The notes: a model not told the origin generated them from the sequence alone. Positions 28,331 to 35,872 are shown, counted from the stretch's first letter. The stretch is 64,000 bases of DNA from Gottfriedia acidiceleris (GCF_004138285.1 NZ_SCFN01000001.1:496001-560000), one strand, 5' to 3'. Made by a program: numbers and translations.

Positions 28331-28813
28331 ATGAGTGAATTTTCACATTGGAATGAAGAAGGAAGACCTAAAATGGTCGATATATCAGAAAAAGACATCA
28401 CTACAAGAGTTGCAATTGCGCAAAGTACAATTTCGATCTCAACGGAATTATATGAAGCAATTCAAAATGGATTAATTAAAAAAGGTGATCCACTAAATGT
28501 TGCACAAATTGCTGGAATTATGGGAGCTAAAAAAACTTCTGACATTATTCCAATGTGTCACCCAATCGCACTTTCAGGAACTGACTTTACATTCGAATAT
28601 GTAGAAGCACCTAATGGATATGATTTAATCATTTGTGCGACAGTGAAATGCAGTGGAAAAACTGGAGTTGAAATGGAGGCACTTACAGCTGTAAGTGTAG
28701 CTGGCCTTACATTTTACGATATGTGTAAAGCCGTTGATAAAAGTATGGTCATAAAAGAAACGTTTTTAGTTCAAAAGAAAGGTGGGAAAAGTGGCGACTT
28801 TTTCCATAAATAA
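28331..28813 (+). CDS. moaC: Cyclic pyranopterin monophosphate synthase MoaC
   Basis: 160 residues. Opening FSHWNEEGRPKMVDISEK, PMCHPIALSGTDF, and GVEMEALTAVSVAGLTFYDMCKAVDK are diagnostic. Works directly after MoaA. TGGAGG precedes the ATG; last gene of the run before a terminator. Confidence 0.96.
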   Translation: MSEFSHWNEEGRPKMVDISEKDITTRVAIAQSTISISTELYEAIQNGLIKKGDPLNVAQIAGIMGAKKTSDIIPMCHPIALSGTDFTFEYVEAPNGYDLIICATVKCSGKTGVEMEALTAVSVAGLTFYDMCKAVDKSMVIKETFLVQKKGGKSGDFFHK

Positions 28814-28823
28814 GGTCGAATAT

Positions 28824-28867
28824 AAACTTAATTGATTAGTAGCTCTACTAACTAATCAATTAAGTTT
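28824..28867. terminator. Bidirectional terminator after moaC
   Basis: A 17-bp perfect stem (28824-28840 with 28851-28867) containing TTAATTGATTAG and its complement. It extends into the last codons of the convergent MpsC-like gene. Confidence 0.88.
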
Positions 28868-29208
28868 TCCAATTTTTTATCAAACACAAAAACTGAAATC
28901 GCAATATCTTCTTCAACTTTCATATCCGAGAAAAGATTGATAAACTTTGCATCAACGATTTCTTCTAACTTAACTGGATGATTCTTCGCATATACATCTT
29001 GAATCATCTTAGTTCTAGCATTATGTACGATATCACGCCCTTCAGAAGTTTGAGCGATAAATAGCTCAGTAGGTGTAAGATTTCCATACAAAGTTGAAAC
29101 AGCCATATTTTCAACAAAAACAGTATGGATTCTTTCAGGGCCTTTACCAAATAATTCTTTACGCAGTTTTCGTATATAGTCATTAAATTCATGGATGACT
29201 TTAGACAT
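28852..29208 (-). CDS. DUF2294 (MpsC-like) protein
   Basis: 118 residues. FNDYIRKLRKELFGKGPERIHTVFVENMAV..GNLTPTELF and the middle ..EGRDIVHNARTKM match DUF2294, named after MpsC of a Na+-translocating membrane-potential system in staphylococci. No membrane segment itself. Role here unknown. Convergent to moaC and sits alone between two halves of the molybdenum gene set. Confidence 0.82.
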   Translation of the reverse strand: MSKVIHEFNDYIRKLRKELFGKGPERIHTVFVENMAVSTLYGNLTPTELFIAQTSEGRDIVHNARTKMIQDVYAKNHPVKLEEIVDAKFINLFSDMKVEEDIAISVFVFDKKLENLID

Positions 29209-29369
29209 TACATATACCCCTTAACTTAATTCTGTTTTTCTTATCATAAAACAATGATTAGAAAATTTAAAGAAAAAAACTAAAAGTAAACATCTTCTTA
29301 AAGACTTTACTAAGTGTAAAAATTAATGCAAGTAAAAGTAAGCGATAATAGTAATTTAACTAACTGCTC

Positions 29370-29422
29370 CACCATCAATACAAGAATCTATTAAATTGAT
29401 TTTTGAATGAATGGTGTTTTTT
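29370..29422 (+). promoter_or_regulatory. Terminator-like leader hairpin before mobB
   Basis: CACCATCAAT (29370-29379) pairs with ATTG and ATGGTG (29395-29398, 29411-29416) around a 12-nt bulge, then a T-run (29417-29422). Same closing stem and T-run as the hairpin before fdhA, 50 bp before the mobB start. Confidence 0.55.
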
Positions 29423-29471
29423 CTGTAGGCTCCTTATAATAATAGTATTTAATAAAAAGGAATTGAGAGCG

Positions 29472-30014
29472 ATGAAAAAGAACTATTCCATTTTGCAAAT
29501 TGTAGGCTATCAAAATAGTGGGAAAACAACACTTACTGAAAAACTCATTAAACAGGCCAATCACCAAGGATTATTAGCTGCTACTATAAAACATCATGGT
29601 CATGGCGGTGCGCCTGATCTAGAAATAGAACGTAAAGACAGTAGTCGTCACTTGGATGCAGGAGCAATCGTTTCTAGTGTTGAAGGTGATGGAGTCTTGC
29701 AATTAAGAACAAATTTTATCAATTGGGATTTAAAGAAAACAATTGAATTATATCGTTTTTTTTCAACTGATATTATTTTTATTGAAGGTTATAAAAGGGA
29801 AAGTTATCCAAAAGTAGTATTAATAAGAAGTGAGGATGATCTAAATTTACTCGATTCATTAACGAATATTATCTGTGTAATCAGCCATTTTGAGATTGAA
29901 GAGGGTAGATTGAATGATTATCAATATTTCCATCTTTGTGATGAAGAAAATTATCTAGATTTTTTGATGAATGAAATGTCAAAAGGTAATTTCATAGAGA
30001 AAAAAAATAGATGA
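29472..30014 (+). CDS. mobB: Molybdopterin-guanine dinucleotide biosynthesis protein MobB
   Basis: 180 residues from ATG 29472; an upstream TTG/ATG at 29403 would include the leader hairpin. P-loop GYQNSGKTTLTEKLI, KHHGHGG and FIEGYKRESYPKVVLIR are family features. GTP-binding adaptor that assists MobA. modB follows 32 bp downstream. Confidence 0.93.
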   Translation: MKKNYSILQIVGYQNSGKTTLTEKLIKQANHQGLLAATIKHHGHGGAPDLEIERKDSSRHLDAGAIVSSVEGDGVLQLRTNFINWDLKKTIELYRFFSTDIIFIEGYKRESYPKVVLIRSEDDLNLLDSLTNIICVISHFEIEEGRLNDYQYFHLCDEENYLDFLMNEMSKGNFIEKKNR

Positions 30015-30046
30015 AAATATGGTTTTTTTTGAAATGAGGAATTTAA

Positions 30047-30703
30047 TTGTTTGAAGAGTTTTTAATTCCCCTTAAGATTTCCCTTAAGGTTACGATCGTG
30101 GCAGGAGTTATCGTTATTATTTTAGGGACTATAGCTGGAAGAATTCTCTCTATGAAATCCTTCAAAGGTAAGACACTTCTAGAAACAATTTTAATGTTAC
30201 CTTTAGTTCTTCCTCCTACAGTCGTAGGATTTTTACTATTAGTCATTTTCGGAAGACAAAGCTTCGTTGGAAAAATGATCGAATGGTTAGTTAAACAGCC
30301 AATTGTTTTTACATGGTGGGCTGCTGTAATTGCATCAATTGTTGTAGCATTTCCCCTCATGTATCAATCTACAAAAACTGGATTTCAAGGTGTAGACAAC
30401 GAGATTGAAGAGGCAGCTAGAGTTTGTGGGGCAAATGAATGGAATGTTTTTTTCTTGATTTCAATTCCACTTTCATTAAAAGCTATTATCTCAGGAAGTA
30501 TATTAAGCGTTGCAAGAGTACTAGGCGAGTTCGGTGCTACACTTATGTTTGCTGGAAACATTCCAGGAAAAACACAAACTGTCCCGACAGCAATTTATTT
30601 AGCAATTGATGCTGGAAATATGAAAATGGCTTGGTTATGGGTGCTTTCAATGGTCTTAATTTCTTTTATTATGCTGTTCGTTGTACAGTTGAAACAAAAA
30701 TGA
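30047..30703 (+). CDS. modB: Molybdate ABC transporter permease ModB
   Basis: 218 residues from a TTG at 30047 with GAGG 7 bp upstream. Five membrane segments and the ATPase-contact EEAARVCGANEWNVFFLISIPLS loop; VLGEFGATLMFAGNIPGKTQTVPTAIY is specific to ModB. The usual modA (binding protein) and modC (ATPase) genes are not adjacent and not elsewhere in the window, so this permease must use partners encoded elsewhere. Confidence 0.92.
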   Translation: MFEEFLIPLKISLKVTIVAGVIVIILGTIAGRILSMKSFKGKTLLETILMLPLVLPPTVVGFLLLVIFGRQSFVGKMIEWLVKQPIVFTWWAAVIASIVVAFPLMYQSTKTGFQGVDNEIEEAARVCGANEWNVFFLISIPLSLKAIISGSILSVARVLGEFGATLMFAGNIPGKTQTVPTAIYLAIDAGNMKMAWLWVLSMVLISFIMLFVVQLKQK

Positions 30704-30815
30704 TTTTGTAGATTTGTATCATCTTTAATTAGTATATAATGCTCCAAAATTTTAGTTTACATAAAATAAAACCCAGTTTTACAATTAGAAACTTAAAAAA
30801 GAGAGGGTGGAAGGT

Positions 30816-31463
30816 ATGGCAAATAAAGTTGAGTTAATTAATCTAGCAGTAGGATTACCGAGTAAAATGGAATACGGCGAAAACAAAGAAATGATAACGG
30901 GGATTTGTAAAGAAGGAATAGAAGAAGTTTACTTATCAAAAGAAGGCTTTAAAGGTGATGGAGTAGCTGACTTAAAACATCACGGTGGACCAGAACGAGC
31001 TGTATGTGTGTATCCATATGAACACTACGCACTTTGGGAAAAAGAGTTTAATATAAATTTACCACTTTCAGCATTCGGAGAAAATATTACTGTCACAAAT
31101 ATGTTAGAAAAAGACGTATGCATTGGCGATGTTTACCAAATTGGCGATGCAATTATACAAATTACTCAAAGTAGAATACCTTGTGACACAATTACAAGGA
31201 GAACGAATGTAGCACTTAAGAGAATCGTAGAAACTGGTTTTACAGGCTACTTATGCCGTGTATTAAAAGAGGGAACGATCAGAAAAGATTCGAACATAGA
31301 ATTAATCGAAACTCAAAAAAATAAAGTTTCGGTTCTTTATTGCAACGAGATTTATTTCCATGATCCAAAAAATGTTGAAGGAATAAAAGCGATATTGGAA
31401 GTTCCTGAGTTAGCTGAGGATTGGAGAATTCGGTTAAATAAGCGTTTGGAGAGTTTAGTTTAA
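30816..31463 (+). CDS. MOSC domain protein
   Basis: 215 residues from ATG 30816 with GAGAGGG 8 bp upstream. MOSC core: GFKGDGVADLKHHGGPERAVCVYPYEHY, FGENITV and the conserved Cys in SRIPCDTI. MOSC proteins bind Moco and act as sulfur carriers or reduce N-hydroxylated compounds (YiiM/YflK type). End of the molybdenum block. Its last 38 codons and downstream DNA are duplicated at 36604-36770. Confidence 0.93.
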   Translation: MANKVELINLAVGLPSKMEYGENKEMITGICKEGIEEVYLSKEGFKGDGVADLKHHGGPERAVCVYPYEHYALWEKEFNINLPLSAFGENITVTNMLEKDVCIGDVYQIGDAIIQITQSRIPCDTITRRTNVALKRIVETGFTGYLCRVLKEGTIRKDSNIELIETQKNKVSVLYCNEIYFHDPKNVEGIKAILEVPELAEDWRIRLNKRLESLV

Positions 31464-31515
31464 AATATTATTAGTTAACGGGAAGTCGCTTGAATTAGAG
31501 TGGCTTCTTTTTAAA
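31345..31515 (+). repeat. Left copy of a direct repeat: MOSC gene 3' end plus terminator
   Basis: This 3'-terminal part of the MOSC gene reappears 5,259 bp downstream (36604-36770). I count about nine substitutions over the 118 coding bases; the downstream GGAAGTCGCT stretch is also conserved. The two copies bracket the repeat-gene array. Confidence 0.88.
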
Positions 31516-31672
31516 TTAAAATGCTTTTTTGAATTAAAAAAGAATGCCTAATTAGACATCCTTAGGGGACTATGAGAATAAATCATTTCAAATTTATCTT
31601 TAATTATTTAAAATTCTTAAGCAAATATCCTGCAATTTAGTTCAATAAAAAAATCGACTATTCTTCCGATTG

Positions 31673-31710
31673 TCTTGTTCAACTAAAGAATTACGTAAGC
31701 TGAACAACTT
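31673..31710 (-). repeat. Array palindromic repeat R0
   Basis: Divergent copy: TTGTTCAACTAA ... TGAACAACTT with a short inner arm. On the minus strand it starts within the stop codon of the 32-residue peptide gene and is followed by an AATCG/CGATT terminator hairpin with a T-run. A weaker fragment (TTCAATAAAA, GTTGCA-like) lies at 31615-31650. Confidence 0.55.
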
Positions 31711-31807
31711 AATCATTAAGGTTCAATATGATTCCTAAAACACCTGAAATAGTGATACCTAACGAAATAGTGATCCAAGCAATCATTTTTGAAAAAACAA
31801 AGAACAT
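31709..31807 (-). CDS. Small hydrophobic peptide (32 aa) in the repeat array
   Basis: ATG at 31807 opens MFFVFSKMIAW, then a 15-20 residue hydrophobic helix and ILNLND. Its stop codon abuts repeat R0, as for the other array genes. The ribosome site (AGGATAG) is very close to the start; the second Met, seven codons on, is an alternative. The size recalls type I toxin or holin-like peptides, but I see no sequence match. May be a remnant. Confidence 0.4.
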   Translation of the reverse strand: MFFVFSKMIAWITISLGITISGVLGIILNLND

Positions 31808-31925
31808 CTATCCTATTTAAAGGCAGGGACAGATGTTCTCGTAAAAGAAATTGAAGAATATACTATATTTCATTCAATTCTTAATATAGAAAAAAATCGA
31901 ATTTCCTTTTATTTGCTTTTTGAAC

Positions 31926-32126
31926 TTAAAAGTTCCACCATCTGTCACTACGACGATCGTTATCGCGTCTGTCATCGTCACAACGATCTACTGCACGACA
32001 GAATTCTTCTTTATCAACCGTGATTTTGGCATTAAACGTAATATCTCTATCTCTTCTGTTATTTCTATTATTATTTCTTTCATTATTTCTTTCGTTATTT
32101 CTTTCATTGTTACAGTTGCAACCCAT
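31926..32126 (-). CDS. Asn/Arg-rich small protein with NNER repeats
   Basis: 66 residues from ATG 32126, preceded by AAAGGTG; a longer start at 32156 has a poorer site. Starts MGCNCNNER, with four tandem N-N-x-R units coded by a 12-bp DNA repeat, then FNAKITVDKEEFCRAVDRCDDDRRDN and a WWNF end. Cys pairs and the composition recall spore-coat-type proteins of Bacillus, but I do not recognise the family. The plus-strand frame over the same DNA is a shadow. Confidence 0.6.
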   Translation of the reverse strand: MGCNCNNERNNERNNERNNNRNNRRDRDITFNAKITVDKEEFCRAVDRCDDDRRDNDRRSDRWWNF

Positions 32127-32261
32127 TATAACAACACCTTTTCTTTTTAATTTCATCTCAACATCCTATGATTGGACAAGTAAAAAGAAATGGACAAGTG
32201 CTTAATTTTAATGAAAATGTTATGCAATTCTTGTTTACATAATGAACATTAGAGGTATATC

Positions 32262-32291
32262 AAAAAGGATTTTCTTCGTAATTCCTTTTTT
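32262..32291. terminator. Terminator linked to repeat R1
   Basis: AAAAAGGA and TCCTTTTT pair around a 13-nt loop, four bases beyond the repeat in the minus-strand direction. Confidence 0.6.
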
Positions 32292-32295
32292 GCTG

Positions 32296-32329
32296 CTTAT
32301 GCAACTAATGCATGTGTTAGTTGCATAAG
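32296..32329 (-). repeat. Array palindromic repeat R1
   Basis: Perfect 13-bp arms CTTATGCAACTAA and TTAGTTGCATAAG around an 8-nt centre. Begins 14 bp after the stop codon of the 169-residue gene and is followed (minus strand) by a terminator stem at 32262-32290. Confidence 0.85.
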
Positions 32330-32343
32330 ATTTATGATTTCTT

Positions 32344-32853
32344 TCACCATTTAGTAATCGCATAAAGTATTTCTTTTGGGTTTGGATCGTGCTCTAAATA
32401 TCCACCATAACGAGATACAAGTATTCCGTAACTGTAATCTTGACTAACAATCCATATGTCCTCATTGTCTATAAATTGCCATAAAATATCAAAGTTTTTT
32501 ATTACCCATTTACCGTTAATAAGAAATATAGGACTATCTACTATACCCAAAAATAAGTATACTAATTGCTCTTCAATATCTATTCCTTGCACATACTGAA
32601 CTACTTCTCTTTCCCAACTAAATTCATTTCTAAAATTACTATAATTTAATATAAAATCTACTTTATGTAAATCATAGTTCCACTTCGCATGTACCTTATC
32701 TAGGATTATTTCTAATTCTGGTGAAGTGATAATTTCGCATTTTTCTATAACGGATGCCAAATCTTTAGGTAGAATATTCATTAATTCTTTTCTCTTATAT
32801 TTTTGCTTTGTAACTTTTATTTTTTGCTGCAATTGTATTTTACGTTCGCTCAT
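32344..32853 (-). CDS. Hypothetical array protein, YxiF-like?
   Basis: 169 residues, acidic, no signal or membrane segment. Charged N-terminal helix, then a mixed domain with LVYLFLGIVDSPIFLINGKWVI and a tail IWIVSQDYSYGILVSRYGGYLEHDPNP. This resembles YxiF-type small proteins found with toxin-immunity genes in Bacillus, but the match is from memory and weak. GGTG precedes the ATG; 123 bp separate it from the next gene upstream, with repeat R2 in between. Confidence 0.6.
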   Translation of the reverse strand: MSERKIQLQQKIKVTKQKYKRKELMNILPKDLASVIEKCEIITSPELEIILDKVHAKWNYDLHKVDFILNYSNFRNEFSWEREVVQYVQGIDIEEQLVYLFLGIVDSPIFLINGKWVIKNFDILWQFIDNEDIWIVSQDYSYGILVSRYGGYLEHDPNPKEILYAITKW

Positions 32854-32917
32854 AAAATCACCACATTACATTTTTTCTTTAATAATACCATTGAATAAAT
32901 TGCCAGTTAATACACAA

Positions 32918-32940
32918 AAGGACCGATTAACAGTCCTTTA
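32918..32940 (-). terminator. Terminator linked to repeat R2
   Basis: AAAGGAC and GTCCTTT pair around nine bases; on the minus strand it is followed by TTTTG and lies 5-6 bp after repeat R2. Confidence 0.6.
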
Positions 32941-32945
32941 CGTTC

Positions 32946-32975
32946 TTCAACTAACGCATGCGTTAGTTGTATAAG
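32946..32975 (-). repeat. Array palindromic repeat R2
   Basis: Contains the perfect 16-bp palindrome CTAACGCATGCGTTAG (32951-32966) with TTCAA and TTGTATAAG flanks. It abuts the stop codon (32976-32978) of the next gene with no spacing. Confidence 0.9.
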
Positions 32976-33347
32976 TTATTTACTATATGATGTTTTTCTT
33001 ATATCTAAAACTTCAGCTTTCGAACAATAAAAATGCAACCTATCGTCTTCATAATCCGTCACTTCAAGACTTAAGTTCTCCCATCTCCGTTCGCTAATGT
33101 CTATTATATCTAATGATATTTGGTGATAGTTTCCACCAGATTCAAATTTGATTTCTTGTGGATCATGAAACCTAATAATTGTTTTAAACAAAGATCCAGT
33201 TCTTTCAATTACAAATTCAATATCAAGAACTGCTTTCCTTTCAAATGCTTCTTCAAACATTTTTAAATGAAAATCAGTAATTAATTTAACATCAAAAAAA
33301 GAAAAATCGCTTATTTTCCTTTTTTCTAAGTCTATATTCTTATCCAT
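32976..33347 (-). CDS. Hypothetical array protein (immunity-protein-like)
   Basis: 123 residues from ATG 33347 (AGGGG 6-7 bp upstream; the GTG at 33368 has no ribosome site). All-beta-looking: FERKAVLDIEFVIERTGSLFKTIIRFHDPQEIKFESGGNYHQISLDIIDIS then LHFYCSKAEVL. Stand-alone small proteins of this style occur among polymorphic-toxin immunity genes (YxiG/Imm50 like), though I cannot name the family with certainty. Repeat R2 follows directly. Confidence 0.6.
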   Translation of the reverse strand: MDKNIDLEKRKISDFSFFDVKLITDFHLKMFEEAFERKAVLDIEFVIERTGSLFKTIIRFHDPQEIKFESGGNYHQISLDIIDISERRWENLSLEVTDYEDDRLHFYCSKAEVLDIRKTSYSK

Positions 33348-33394
33348 TTTTACCCCTACTTGAACCACTCAAATAATAACATCCATGATCAAAT

Positions 33395-33428
33395 CTTATG
33401 TAACTAACGCATGCGTTAGTTGAATAAG
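33395..33428 (-). repeat. Array palindromic repeat R3 (overlaps a gene end)
   Basis: CTTATGTAA - CTAACGCATGCGTTAG - TTGAATAAG. The DUF3953-like gene stops inside it: its last codons TTA TTC AAC TAA are the repeat arm. Confidence 0.92.
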
Positions 33429-33649
33429 AATCCTTGTATTGATACAACGAACACAAACAAAGATACAAAAAAATTAATATAAGCAGTTCTTTTTCTTTTT
33501 AATCGAAATTCTGATATACCTGTCACCAAAAACATTGAACCTAAGAAAAAGAACATATATGGCATTAATACCGTCTTATTAGATATTAAGCCATAGATAG
33601 CCAAAGCGAAGGCTATCACACCAGGTATTATTCTTAATAACTTCAACAT
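33416..33649 (-). CDS. DUF3953 (YczI-like) small membrane protein
   Basis: 77 residues, three hydrophobic segments (about 5-22, 28-45, 57-75) with a basic FRLKRKRTAY loop, as in the YczI/DUF3953 family of Bacillus. GGAGG precedes the ATG by 5 bp. The stop codon and final residues are supplied by repeat R3, so the present C-terminus may have been set by repeat insertion. Confidence 0.75.
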   Translation of the reverse strand: MLKLLRIIPGVIAFALAIYGLISNKTVLMPYMFFFLGSMFLVTGISEFRLKRKRTAYINFFVSLFVFVVSIQGFLFN

Positions 33650-33721
33650 GTTTTCCTCCGTTACTTAGTGGATAGATTCATTATTTAATAAGTAAACATT
33701 CATAATTAAGACAAAATTAAT

Positions 33722-33775
33722 AGTTGCAACTATTAATTTAATTATTGAACTATCGCACTGCGTTAGTTGTATAAC
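33722..33775 (-). repeat. Array palindromic repeat R4 with adjoining terminator
   Basis: Repeat at 33745-33775 with centre CGCACTGCG: TTGAACTAT - CGCACTGCG - TTAGTTGTATAAC. Next to it (33719-33742) is TTAATAGTTGCAACTATTAA, a perfect palindrome ending in T residues on the minus strand, i.e. a terminator. The upstream gene stops 76 bp away. Confidence 0.75.
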
Positions 33776-33851
33776 AAATGTCTCTAATTGTCCCACACGA
33801 AATTAAAATGAAAGGTTTAGTTGTAATAATTAAATCTTCAATTAAACATGT

Positions 33852-34316
33852 TTACTCCACCTTCAATTCACTTTCTTCTTTAAATGCAATGTGAAATTTT
33901 ATGCTATCAGCCAACTTTTGCAAATCATCCGGCAATTCACTGATTAAGCGCGGTTTTATAGGTACCTCATATAATTTATAAGAATTAGAGTGGCTCCAGT
34001 CGTATACAAAGAAACCACGATTTACCAGTTCAATAAATCTATCTTGGCTTGGCAATTGGGGAAGTAGATGAGTGCCAGAATTGTATGATAATCGGAGCAC
34101 TGCTTCCTCAATGTCTTCAAATGGAAAATTTAGCGCTTCACATGGAACAGGACCTCCTCCGAAAGTATTAAATGCGCCAAGTTGACCATTTATATCAGAT
34201 GCAATCCATACCATGTCAAAACCATCATAATCATTTGTTAGTTGCATTCTCATAATCACTCCTTTTTTCACTCCATTTTTTAAAAATTGTTGAATTTTAT
34301 TAAAAAATGAACGCAT
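33852..34316 (-). CDS. Hypothetical array protein (cassette-type, beta-rich)
   Basis: 154 residues. The core NDYDGFDMVWIASDINGQLGAFNTFGGGPVP is a small conserved domain I associate with gene-cassette and immunity-gene clusters. Two starts have good ribosome sites: ATG 34316 (AAAGGAG, 7 bp) and ATG 34253 (AAAGGAG, 5 bp), the latter giving 133 residues that begin near the conserved core. Function unknown; no signal or membrane segment. Confidence 0.65.
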   Translation of the reverse strand: MRSFFNKIQQFLKNGVKKGVIMRMQLTNDYDGFDMVWIASDINGQLGAFNTFGGGPVPCEALNFPFEDIEEAVLRLSYNSGTHLLPQLPSQDRFIELVNRGFFVYDWSHSNSYKLYEVPIKPRLISELPDDLQKLADSIKFHIAFKEESELKVE

Positions 34317-34395
34317 GAGATAGCTCCTTTAAAGGTTTTATTTATCTGAATTTTACCATGATTTTTCAGATATTATTTATAAAATAAACCTTTTT

Positions 34396-34428
34396 CTTAT
34401 TGAACTAAACTGCCATTTACTTCAATAA
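34396..34428 (-). repeat. Array palindromic repeat R5a (type B)
   Basis: TTATTGAACTAAACTGCCATTT..TTCAATAA. Same inner ACTAAACTGCCAT as R8 at 36302; arms TTATTGAA/TTCAATAA pair. Confidence 0.75.
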
Positions 34429-34431
34429 AAA

Positions 34432-34487
34432 AAGAGTCATAAATATGACTCATGATCTTCAACTAAAGCATGTGTAATTGCATAAGA
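34432..34487 (-). repeat. Array palindromic repeat R5b with terminator
   Basis: Decayed copy CTTCAACTAAAGCATG..AATTGCATAAG at 34458-34487, followed on the minus strand by GAGTCAT-AAAT-ATGACTC and seven Ts, a good terminator. No intact gene stops here; the frame to its right (34490-34600) has only a 33-codon remnant with AELIEKNWASLRNF-like sequence. Confidence 0.7.
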
Positions 34488-34741
34488 ACTTTATTTATTG
34501 CTATTTATTAAACACTTTTCATTACTAGAGTAATTGAAAACGTTTACTTTTTAGTCTTAAAAAATTTCGCAAACTGGCCCAATTCTTTTCTATTAATTCT
34601 TCATAATGTCCATTAATCCCTTTTTTCAACTTAACTTCATAACATTAAATTTTCATTAAGTAAATTAGGCTAGAGCCGTTTCCATCCTTCATTTGCCTAC
34701 ATATTTTATCTTGTTATCTTAAAAGGAAGGAGCGAGATATT
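34488..34741. other. Gene-poor stretch in the array
   Basis: Minus strand holds a TTG-started 33-codon frame (KKGINGHYEELIEKNWASL..) without a convincing ribosome site, probably a remnant of a lost array gene. The right end holds the promoter and AAGGAAGGAG ribosome site of the plus-strand coiled-coil gene. Confidence 0.4.
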
Positions 34742-35050
34742 ATGTATTACTATGGTAATTATTACACTTATCCACCTCAATCTTCATACTTACAACATCA
34801 ATATTATCAACCAACCTATCATGATGAGTATGACGTAGATAGACAGCAAGGACAATTTCAACAAATTCAATCTTTTACAAGACGAATAAATGAGTTAGAA
34901 AGACGAGTAAATCAGCTAAACAGGGAAGTAAATCAACTTCAACAAACTTCAGAACGTCATACTAGACGCTTAAATAGATTAAATCAGCGACTTCGTGTGG
35001 TTGAGCAAAGACTTCATATACCTTTTTCATCTCAAGATGAAGGATTTTAG
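34742..35050 (+). CDS. Tyr/Gln-rich coiled-coil protein, possibly spore coat
   Basis: 102 residues. First 35 are rich in Tyr, Pro and Gln (MYYYGNYYTYPPQSSY..), then a heptad coiled coil of about 55 residues (RRINELERRVNQLNREVNQLQQ). GGAAGGAG precedes the ATG. The composition resembles GerPC/coat-like proteins of Bacillus. It is the only plus-strand gene in the array and has its own conventional terminator, so it may belong to the host backbone. Confidence 0.7.
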   Translation: MYYYGNYYTYPPQSSYLQHQYYQPTYHDEYDVDRQQGQFQQIQSFTRRINELERRVNQLNREVNQLQQTSERHTRRLNRLNQRLRVVEQRLHIPFSSQDEGF

Positions 35051-35169
35051 TAAAATTAAAACTTTGAAAAAAGATTGGGAAAATACTTTATTGAAAGTCA
35101 AGTAAATGAAAAAAATATGTATATTTAAGTGTTTTTATTTAAAGTCATACATGATATGACAAAAAACGA

Positions 35170-35216
35170 AGGATAGAAAAACAGATATGATATCTGCTAT
35201 TTCTATCCTATTTTTG
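35170..35216 (+). terminator. Terminator after the coiled-coil gene
   Basis: AGGATAGAAA pairs with TTTCTATCCT around AGATAT/ATATCT, ending ATTTTTGT. Confidence 0.85.
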
Positions 35217-35254
35217 TACTACAATGGACCTCATTTACTACAACAACATTTTTA

Positions 35255-35290
35255 CCTTATTGAACTAACGCATGCGTTAGTTGAATAAGG
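35255..35290 (-). repeat. Array palindromic repeat R6
   Basis: The most complete copy: CCTTATTGAA - CTAACGCATGCGTTAG - TTGAATAAGG. 27 bp after the stop codon of the 164-residue gene. Confidence 0.93.
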
Positions 35291-35317
35291 ATGAATCTTC
35301 GTTGATTTATTTTTTTA

Positions 35318-35812
35318 TTAAAATACAACTAAATTTCCTTTTGGAGGTTTTCCACCTTCCCAACCACATGGGAAATTTCCACCCTCGTAAATACGAAGTA
35401 ACTCTAGAAAAAAAGTAGGTCTATTTTTGCAGTTTTTATATGTATACTCCATGATTGCTCCTAAGATGTCCCATGATACATTACCAACAAAATCTTGGTC
35501 CAACTCATTTTGTTCTTTAACTACATTAAGTTTAGGAACTAATTCGTTATTTATAAAACTACGACCCTCGGCTGCAATACTGTTCCAATTTGAGTATTCT
35601 CTGGAATATTTATTTCGTAGAAATGCAGCAAGGTCATTATTTGCATCTAATGTAAAGTTCTCCCATGATAACTTTTTGTAATGCTTTTCTGCCTTTTTCC
35701 ATGAATCGATAAAAGATATATTTAAATGAACATCATATTCTATTGTTTTCCCACAGTTTACGAACCATTGAATATTATTAATACGATTTAGGATATCACT
35801 TTCTATTTTCAT
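35318..35812 (-). CDS. Hypothetical array protein ending in a PCGWEGGKPPKG motif
   Basis: 164 residues, soluble. KKAEKHYKKLSWENFTLDANNDLAAFLRNKY..YSREYSNWNSIAAEGR in the middle and FPCGWEGGKPPKGNLVVF at the end form a conserved small-protein family seen with immunity-type genes (from memory). Ribosome site weak (GGGGG 13 bp upstream). Lies between repeats R7 and R6, one gene per interval. Confidence 0.65.
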   Translation of the reverse strand: MKIESDILNRINNIQWFVNCGKTIEYDVHLNISFIDSWKKAEKHYKKLSWENFTLDANNDLAAFLRNKYSREYSNWNSIAAEGRSFINNELVPKLNVVKEQNELDQDFVGNVSWDILGAIMEYTYKNCKNRPTFFLELLRIYEGGNFPCGWEGGKPPKGNLVVF

Positions 35813-35840
35813 AAATTCTAAGATTCCCCCATGATTAACT

Positions 35841-35872
35841 ATTTGACTAACGCACTGCGTTAGTTGTATAAC
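35841..35872 (-). repeat. Array palindromic repeat R7
   Basis: ATTTGA - CTAACGCACTGCGTTAG - TTGTATAAC. Same odd-centred CGCACTGCG as R4. Directly abuts the TAG stop codon of the next gene. Confidence 0.88.

Noticed and set aside
31920-32205. Plus-strand hydrophobic frames opposite the NNER protein
   Set aside because: Antisense of Asn/Arg codon repeats yields Ile/Leu/Phe-rich shadow frames without ribosome sites.
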